NCBI GenBank assembly: GCA_034401795.1
Contig: CM067373.1
Span: 39,543,669-39,607,668 of the forward strand
Length of the DNA stretch: 64,000 nt
Reading direction: 5' to 3'
Source: Chaetoderma sp. LZ-2023a
Taxonomy: Eukaryota; Mollusca; Caudofoveata; Chaetodermatida; Chaetodermatidae
Shown: piece by piece, positions 56,926 through 64,000 of the stretch
Layout of the letters: each line of letters starts with the position of its first letter
Position numbering within the stretch: the stretch's first letter is position 1
Position numbers and translations under genes: made by a program
Notes under the pieces: generated by a model
The model's database searches: none
Seen by the model: only the letters and a program-made list of their open reading frames with translations
What the model was told of the DNA's origin: nothing

Positions 56926-57021
56926 TCAGAAGTAATAGAATGGTGACTATTGATTGAAGGAGAATGAAGGAAATTTCAATTTCCCTTTCTCCGAGATCTA
57001 ACAATACTCACCATTCTATTA
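56926..57021. repeat. DIRS copy 2 internal complementary region
   Basis: GAATGGTGACTATTGATTGA then GAAGGAGAA (left-tip complement) joins AATTTCCCTTTCTCCGAGAT and AACAATACTCACC (right-tip complement) at AATGAAGGAAATTTC. The right tip of this copy reads GAAATTTCCTTCA, in agreement. Confidence 0.9.
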
Positions 57022-57970
57022 CGGACCCAGCCCCACGGAGGGAAGCCATGGGTATCTCTTGTTTGGTGGCTATGCAAACAATATGAGCTTCATGGCAAAT
57101 GGGTACTCGGCAGTTGGGAGCCGAGTACCCGGTTCCAGGAGTCGGTAAAGCTTACTAAGTCTATAGTCGTAGGGCCCAGCTATCCAGGCTAGCTTGTATC
57201 AGAAGTAATAGAATGGTGAGTATTGTTAGATCTCGGAGAAAGGGAAATTGAAATTTCCTTCAATCTAGGCCCGAAGGATGCTTTCTGCCAAATATGCTTG
57301 AAATCGGCCCAGTGGTTCTCGAGAAGACATTTTAAATTTCCCATTGCTTTAATACAGGACTTTTTGGTGGGAAAAAGATCCAAGATGGCTGCCAAACCGT
57401 TTATCCGACAGGTTCGAAAGTGGAAATTTGAAATCAGCAGAGGCAAAAACCTATAAAACCAATTTCGGCGCCAAAATCAATCAAATAAAAAAAATCCAAC
57501 ATGGTCGCCAAACATGCTACATTTTGATTGATCCACGGCGGCCTTGTTTTTTTACATATGAACTTCCCTTGTTCGACAAACTTTAATGGCCCTTAGTCCC
57601 CAATCATGTCTCCTAATATTCAGCCCGGTCCGTTAAGTGGTTCTTGAGAAGACATCGAAATCTAGGTCATTCAAGATGGCTGCCAAACTGTTTTGCCAAT
57701 GACGTTTCCTTGAACAAACTTGATTCAGCTCTTCCCCACGATGACATTTCTTGAGTTTTGAATCAATCCCCCAAGAGGTTTCAGAGATTTTTAAAGCCAT
57801 TTCTTAAAATCAGGCGAAATACAAGATGGCCGCCAGCCAACTGGGCCGATCCGCTAAAATCAGCATAATGGTTCTTTTAACAAGAAGTCATTTAATGGAA
57901 AAGGTGATGGATACAGGACGGACGGTCACAATGGCATAAGTTCACTTGGCCTTTCAGGCCAGGTGAGTTA

Positions 57971-58221
57971 AAAACAGGCTAATCTCAATTATTATTGTCT
58001 ATATGCCTTACTTCTCTGCTTCTTTGAGGAATGGGGATGATATTGAATGTAAAGCAATACATTGATTGACATGAAACTATCCAGTAGGCTTTGCATAGTC
58101 CATATGCCACATTCAGAATAATATTAAAATATTCTATCATCGTCGGAATGCCGAGTTCCAAACCTGCATTAGATGCACCTTACCATGTGCCCATATATAC
58201 ATGCTAGAATTATCCGAGAGC
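57971..58221. other. ESF1 intron sequence without recognised content
   Basis: Short A/T-rich segment between element C and the next MITE. Nothing recognised. Confidence 0.4.
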
Positions 58222-58225
58222 TTAA

Positions 58226-58452
58226 CCCATTAAAACTCGTATCAGCCAAAACAACTTCTGCAGTGGTCTCGAGAAATGTACATTTGCAGACCAAGAGGAC
58301 TATTTTTGAAAATTTACCACTGGAATGACTGGCTCGATAACTGAGCCAGTCATTCCAGTGGTAAATTTTCAAAAATAGTCTTCTTTTGGTCTGCAAATGA
58401 GCATTTTTTATGAGAAAGTTAAAATTTTCTTGAACATTCGAGGGTTAAAGGG
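58226..58452. mobile_element. TTAA MITE, 8 bp from the ESF1 splice donor
   Basis: TTAA at 58222-58225 and 58453-58456. The centre is palindromic: TACCACTGGAATGACTGGCT pairs with AGCCAGTCATTCCAGTGGTA. It is the best-preserved copy of the family. Only TGACTCAC separates it from the exon, and this includes the donor GTGAGT on the minus strand. Confidence 0.88.
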
Positions 58453-58464
58453 TTAATGACTCAC

Positions 58465-58623
58465 AGCGAAAGTGTCTTCAATCTCTGTCTCTGCCTCCTC
58501 CTTGTCTTGTTTTCTGCGTCGCTTTTTAGACTTGCGTTTGTTTTCTCCCTCAACAAGATCTTTCAGGTTAAAATGTTGTTTGCCATCTTCCTGTGCCTCC
58601 ATCATTAGCAGTGAGAGTTCCGC
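58465..58623 (-). CDS. ESF1: ESF1 penultimate coding exon in window
   Basis: On the minus strand, 53 codons in phase 0 read A-E-L-S-L-L-M-M-E-A-Q-E-D-G-K-Q-H-F-N-L-K-D-L-V-E and continue into a K/R-rich stretch K-R-K-S-K-K-R-R-R-K-Q and E-I-E-D-T-F-A. In ESF1 proteins the L-L-M-M-D-E-E...K-H-F-N block precedes a lysine-rich, nucleolar-targeting segment and then the NUC153 motif, as here. Donor TTCGCT|GTGAGT; acceptor AATTGTAG|GCGGAA, which belongs to the first unit of the 43-bp minisatellite. Confidence 0.9.
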
Positions 58624-60985
58624 CTACAATTACATAGACAGGTCTATCATAGAGTGAAAGCTTGGTGTACAATTACACAGACAGGTCTATCATAGAGTGA
58701 AAGCTCTGTCTACAATTACATAGACAGGTCTATCATAGAGTGAAAGCTTGGTCTACAATTACATAGACAGGTCTATCATAGAGTGAAAGCTTTGTCTACA
58801 ATTACATAGACAGGTCTATCATAGAATGAAAGCTGTCTACAATTACATAGACAGGTCTATGATAGAATGAAAGCTCCATCTACAATTACATAGACAGGCC
58901 TATCATAGAGTGCAAGCTCTGTCTACAATTACACAGACAGGTCTATCATAGAGTGAACGTGCGGCCTACAATTACATAGACAGATCTATCATAGAGTGAA
59001 AGCTCTGTCTACAATTACATAGACAGGCCTATCATAGAGTGCAAGCTCTGTCTACAATTACACAGACAGGTCTATCATAGAGTGAACGTGCGGCCTACAA
59101 TTACATAGACAGATCTATCATAGAGTGAAAGCTCTGTCTACAATTACATAGACAGGTCTATCATAGAGACGAGTGAAAGCTCTGTCTACAATTACATACA
59201 GGTCTATCATAGAATGAAAGCTCTGTCTACAATTACATAGACCGGTCTATCATAGAGTGAAAGCTTGGCCTACAATTACACAGACAGGTCTATCATAGAG
59301 TGAAAGCTTTGTCTACAATTACATAGACAGGTTTATCAGAGTGCAAGCTCTGTCTACAATTACACAGACAGGTCTATCATAGAATGAAAGCGCTGCCTAC
59401 AATTACATAGACAGGCCTATCATAGAATGAAAGCTCTGCCTACAATTACATAGACCGGTTTATCAGAGGGCATGCTCTGTCTACAATTACATACAGGTCT
59501 ATCATAGAATGAAAGCTCTGCCTACAATTACATAGACAGGTCTATCATGGAATGAAAGCTTGGCGTACAATTACATAGACAGGTCTATCATAGAATGAAA
59601 GCTCTGCCTACAATTACATAGGCAGGTCTATCATAGAGTGAAAGCTTTGCCTACAATTACACAGACAGGTCTATCATAGAGTGAAAGCTCGGTCTACAAT
59701 TACATAGACAGGTCTATCATAGAGTGAAAGCTGCCTACAATTACATAGACAGGTCTATCATAGAGTGAAAGTCTGTCTACAATTACATAGACAGGTCTAT
59801 CATAGAGTGAAAGTTTGGCCTACAATTACATAGACAGGTCTATAATAGAGTGAAAGCTTGGCGTACAATTACATAGACAGGTCTATCATAGAGTAAAAGC
59901 TGTGTCTACAATTACATAGACAAGTCTATCATAGAGTGCAAGCTCTCTACAATTACATAGACAGGCCTATCATAGAGTGAAAGCTCGGCCTACAATTACA
60001 CAGACAGGCCTATCATAGAGTGAAAGCTCTGTCTACAATTACATAGACAGGTCTATCATAGAATGAAAGCGCTGCCTACAATTACATAGACAGGTCTATC
60101 ATAGAATGAAAGCTCTGTCTACAATTACATAGACAGGTCTATCATAGAGTGAAAGCTGTCTACAATTACATAGACAGGTCTATCATAGAGTGAAAGCTGT
60201 CTACAATTACATAAACAGGCCTATCATAGAATGAAAGCGCTGCCTACAATTACATAGACAGGTCTCTCATAGAATGAAAGCTTGGCCTACAATTACATAA
60301 ACAGGCCTATCATAGAATGAAAGCTCTGTCTACAATTACATAGGCAGGTCTATCATAGAATGAAAGCTCTGTCTACAATTACATAGGCAGGTCTATCATA
60401 GAATGAAAGCTCTGCCTACAGTTACATAGACAGGTCTATCATAGAATGAAAGCTCTGCCTACAGTTACATAGACAAGGTTATCATAGAGTGAAAGCTCTG
60501 TCTACAATTACATAGACAGGTCTATAATAGAGTGAAAGCTCTGTCTACAATTACATAGACAGGTCTATCATAGAATGAAAGCTCTGTCTACAATTACAGA
60601 CAAGTCTATCATAGAATGAAAGCTCTGTCTACAATTACATAGACAGGTCTATCATAGAATGAAAGCTCTGTCTACAATTACATAGACAGGTTTATCAAAG
60701 AATGAAAGCTCTGTCTACAATTACATAGACAGGTCTATCATAGAGTGAAAGCTTGGCCTACAATTACATAGACAGGTCTATCATAGAATGAAAGCTCTGT
60801 CTACAATTACATAGACAGGTCTATCATAGAATGAAAGCTCTGTCTACAATTACATAGACAGGTCTATCAGAGTGAAAGCTTGGCCTACAATTACATAGAC
60901 AGATCTATCATAGAATGAAAGCTCTGTCTACAATTACATAGACAGGTCTATCATAGAATGAAAGCTCAGCCTACATTTACATCAG
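58624..60985. repeat. 43-bp minisatellite, ~54 units, abutting the ESF1 exon
   Basis: The unit TCTACAATTACATAGACAGG is followed by TCTATCATAGAATGAAAGCT and CTG, with 38- to 45-bp variants. It begins exactly at the exon boundary. On the minus strand each unit ends CTATGTAATTGTAG, an AG acceptor-like sequence. It ends at 60985 next to GAGCTCTAGATAAGC, a terminus also seen at 9979. Confidence 0.95.
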
Positions 60986-63060
60986 AGCTCTAGATAAGCA
61001 GGATTTTTGTGTTTTCACCCAATAACAAGAACACTGAAGCGTACAATGTTTCGCCTGTAAAGGCATGGATAGTGTTGATTGGCAAAGCAAACTTGGCATG
61101 GTTTGTAAAACACATATTCAGTAACACACCAATAAACAATTGTAACCAATCAAACATGGACATTTTTTACCAAACTGCGGATAGTCTGATCTTGAAATTA
61201 AAAAAAAAATGAAACTAGTAATGATGCAGTTAGTACTTCTTGCATAGTATATAACTGGTGAGCCATTGTTGAAAAATGGCCAAGTCCAAAACCATGAAAA
61301 AAATTGCTAAAATGCCCCCAAATTAAATCTATTGTTTGTAGATCACATCCCTGTATAGTATACATCACTTCTGTAAAGTTTCATTGGGATCGGATGAGTC
61401 AGTGTTGAAAAATAAGTTTGAACCCCCTGGCCACTGCCCTCAGATTGACTCAAGAACAAAAAGATTTGTTGTACTGTAGTATACTTTACTACAAGCTTCA
61501 AAATGATATGTGACATGACCACATTTGATAAAATTTATTTTCTGCCCACCATTTCCCCCACGCCTGCCCCTGGGGGTGATATCAATATTCCAATGTGTCA
61601 TACACATCCGTGGCCATATGTGTAATCATACCGAAAGTTTTAAGTTTCTATCTGAAATGGTCTTGGAGTTGCGTTACAATAGATTGGTGCCCGCTTTTGA
61701 CCCCGCCCCCTCCCCCACCCTCAGTTTGACCCAAGATCAAAATAATTCCCTGTACTGTAGTCTACTCATCATTGTCTGGAAAATGATATGTGACATGACA
61801 AGCTTTGAAATTTTTTTATTTTTTACCATACATTTCCCACCCTGCGGTCATGCCAAAATCTCAAAAGTGTCATGCACATTCCTGGAATTATGTCTAATCA
61901 TCCACAAAGTTTCAAGTTTCTATCTGAAATGGTCTAGGAGTTGCATTACAATAGATTGGTGCCCACTTTTGACCACGCCCCCTACCCTCATTTTATGACC
62001 CAAGATCAATATAATTACTTGTAGTGTAGTCTACTCATCATTGGCTTGAAAATGATATGCGACATGACCTTTGGAAAAATTTAATTTTTTACCCCACATT
62101 CCCTACCCCCAGGCCCCTGGGGTCATGACAAAATTCCAAGTGTCATGCACATCCGTGTCCATATGTGCAATCATACCTAAAGTTTCAAGTTTCTATATGA
62201 AATGGTCTAGGAGTTGCATTACAATCGATAATTACTGGCCAAAACTGCACTTGCAAAACACATTAAAAAAGTCCAAGTCCAAAACTGTGAAAAAAAAGTT
62301 AAAATGCCCCAAAATTAAATCTATTGTTATGTAGATCACATCCCTGTATAGTATAGATCACTTCTGTAAAGTTTCATTGAGATTGGATGAGCCAGTGTTG
62401 AAAAATAAGTTGATTAAAAAACCGTAACCAAAACTGCACAAATGATGGACGACGTCGCCGCCGCCGCCGCCGCCAACGATGCCGCCGCCGCCAACGATGC
62501 CGCCGCCGCCAACGATGCCGCCGCCGCCGCAATTAGTGATCCCTATGGCTCTCTTTCTGCTTCGCAGGCGAGACAAAAACCTGTACATTTTCTATGTCGA
62601 AAACCATGGAAAATTCAGCAAAAAGTTTTCAAAATTAAAAAAAAATATTGATGCAGTATGCTTCCCTATATTATAGAAAACATGTCTGTCAAGTTTCAGC
62701 AAGATCTGATGGTGCTGAGGAATAATTGATCTCTAAAAACCTTAACCATGTCGAAAACCATGGAAAATTCAGCAAAATATTTTCAAAATTTTGTTAAATA
62801 ATGATGGAATGAGCTTCCCTACATTATAGATAAGATGTCTACAAAGTTTCAGCAAGATCTGATGGGGCAATGATGAGAAATATTGATATTTAAAAACTTT
62901 AACCATAAGTACAGATATGGTGACGACGACGCCACCGCCGACGGAAATAGTGATCCATATGTCTCGCTTCTGCTTCGCAATGTCTGTAAAGTTTCAGCAA
63001 GATCTGATGGGGCAATGATGAGAAATATTGACTGAATCTAAGATTTTCAATCTCAAAGAT
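60986..63060. repeat. Non-coding interspersed repeat with ~500-bp internal degenerate units
   Basis: Blocks such as TCACATCCCTGTATAGTATA, AAGTTTCATTGRGATYGGAT and TATCTGAAATGGTCTAGGAG recur two to four times (61330 and 62340; 61650, 61920 and 62200). A (GCC)n tract with CCAACGATG units is at 62455-62530. The first 40 bases are the inverted right end of the 9976-10427 element. Any open frames here reflect low complexity. Confidence 0.6.
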
Positions 63061-64000
63061 AGTGGTTTTTCAAAATGTAAATAACGTAATCGCTTATTAG
63101 TAGCCTAGACTTCTATTAGAACAAGAGCTGTTCAATTTCGAAAGAAACATCTCTGAGAAAGGGGGTGGGCTTATTTCAGGTAAATTTCAAGAAAGTTTAA
63201 ATCCATTCTCTAAAATGGATAAACTGAGAAACTACCACGAAAATTGAACAATTTCCTTCTACAAATTGTTGCCGCCTTACCGCGGAAGTGAAATTATTAA
63301 ATGGGGCCGCCTAAATATTGTGTATCCTTTAATAAAGACCGTTTATCGCATACAAAATTAATCCAAAATGTAAGAAAATGTCGTGAAAAAATATGATCAT
63401 GTCGATAGTCACTTACAGGACTGGCAGTATGATTAGCGAACGAAAAGAAGAACACTTTAGAGCGAGTACTCATGTACCCATTTGATAACAAGAAGGGTTA
63501 TAGATCAATGCGATCTAACTTCCTTGTCTCAAACTCACGTTAGCGTATGAGATCTTGCGAGAACACGTCACGTGCCTCAAATCACAAGAGTTTTGTTGTT
63601 GGCTCGCCAACACAAGAAGCGATCTACTGAATTTTCATTCTCGGGCGTTCAAGCAAATTGCGTCGCACGTGTGATTTACCTTTGAATCATTTTATGTTTG
63701 TCGCTTACATTGGGATGTTTGGGTCTTGCCAGATTGTATCGGTATTGTGTTCGGAATTAGTACTCAATTGTTTATAATCGCAATTCCAAACGCCTATTAC
63801 TATCTGGCAATTAGACTGGAGGCAGTTTTAGTGGTCAGCGATACCAATTTTCATTCTTTTAACGTTATGTTAGCAATTCCCATTTGAACTAAAGTTTGTA
63901 GGTCTTTTCGGATATTATCAATACTATTGGTTGAACTAGTCGAAATATTTCCTGTTACATAGTTATTTGTGTTGAATAAAACTTTGTTAAAGTTCCCGCA
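63061..64000. repeat. Interspersed repeat shared with 11390 and 32200 regions, to window end
   Basis: 63095-63280 matches 11400-11620, and 63275-63720 matches 32215-32580. The last 250 bases show nothing recognised. It should lie in an ESF1 intron on the minus strand. Confidence 0.55.
63391..63451 (+). mobile_element. SINE 3' fragment
   Basis: ATGATCATGTCGATAGTCAC to GCGAACGAAAAGAAG matches the 3' end of the SINE at 25637-25868. The 5' part is absent. Confidence 0.85.

Larger units (their letters stand above)
51633..57263 (+). mobile_element. DIRS retrotransposon, copy 2
   Basis: Same architecture as copy 1 at 5.6 kb. Left ITR from 51648 (CAATACTCACCATTCTATTA), right ITR about 57064-57226, ICR about 56926-57021, and a poly-G run at 56762-56773. 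It is shorter mainly because about 1.15 kb of 5' UTR/gag and about 145 bp of middle gag are deleted. The ITRs of this copy resemble each other more than those of copy 1 (both read GGGCCCTAGG-type sequence where copy 1 has CGGCTCTAGG). Confidence 0.95.
51478..57970. mobile_element. Interspersed element C (CCAGGTGAGC type), 5' truncated and split by DIRS copy 2
   Basis: Left piece 51478-51632 (CCAAGATGGCCGCCAACC) and right piece 57264-57970 ending TTCAGGCCAGGTGAGTTAAA. They join at the position where other copies read ACAAACTTGGATCCCTATGC. The AACAAGAGGCCC start is missing; the minisatellite abuts instead. Confidence 0.75.

Noticed and set aside
62442..62676. Open frames across the (GCC)n tract
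   Set aside because: Low-complexity Ala/Pro translation from a microsatellite in non-coding repeat.

Overview
This is eukaryotic DNA, most likely from a bivalve mollusc or a close lophotrochozoan relative. The two host genes have large introns, consensus GT/AG splice sites and animal-type proteins. The repeats (ITR-bearing DIRS retrotransposons, Penelope-like elements, a SINE sharing its tail with a LINE, and an interspersed family ending in CCAGGTGAGC) fit a molluscan genome. Species was not determined; no rRNA, tRNA or CRISPR was seen.

Two single-copy genes lie tail to tail. TRMT5 (tRNA guanine-37 N1-methyltransferase) is on + with four coding exons: 3948-4764, 12690-12878, 24745-25359 and 29680-29897. 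Every junction is phase 1, giving 612 codons plus a stop, with a probable mitochondrial presequence. ESF1 (nucleolar pre-rRNA processing factor) is on -. Only its last two coding exons are in the window (58465-58623 and 44316-44639); the rest lies beyond the right edge. Exon sequence is about 2.3 kb of 64 kb, and nearly everything else is repeat.

Layout: 1-3600, decayed LINE pieces with a SINE inserted. TRMT5 intron 1 carries a 4.0-kb hAT transposon with 8-bp TSD. Intron 2 carries a Penelope-like composite (15-bp TSD, about 9.6 kb) into which a 7.1-kb DIRS element has inserted. Intron 3 carries a TTAA MITE, a SINE, a 52-bp minisatellite and a CCAGGTGAGC-type element. The intergenic space (29.9-44.3 kb) holds degenerate tandem repeats, a 6.4-kb satellite with 40-bp units and higher-order structure, and a second CCAGGTGAGC element containing a 5'-truncated LINE. 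The 13.8-kb ESF1 intron holds a 29-bp minisatellite split by a full-length 3.9-kb LINE, and a third CCAGGTGAGC element split by a second DIRS copy. The next upstream ESF1 intron begins, at its 3' end, with a 43-bp minisatellite that supplies the splice acceptor itself.

The most notable signals are: nested insertions that can be dated relative to each other by target-site duplications; two DIRS copies with complementary damage; TTAA MITEs next to coding-exon edges in four places; a splice acceptor embedded in a 54-copy minisatellite; a SINE and LINE with a common 3' tail; and a promoter-like array of CCGGTTACA motifs plus TATA box at the right edge of the Penelope composite, pointing into TRMT5 exon 3. 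No new host defence or enzymatic system was found; the novelty here is in repeat biology.
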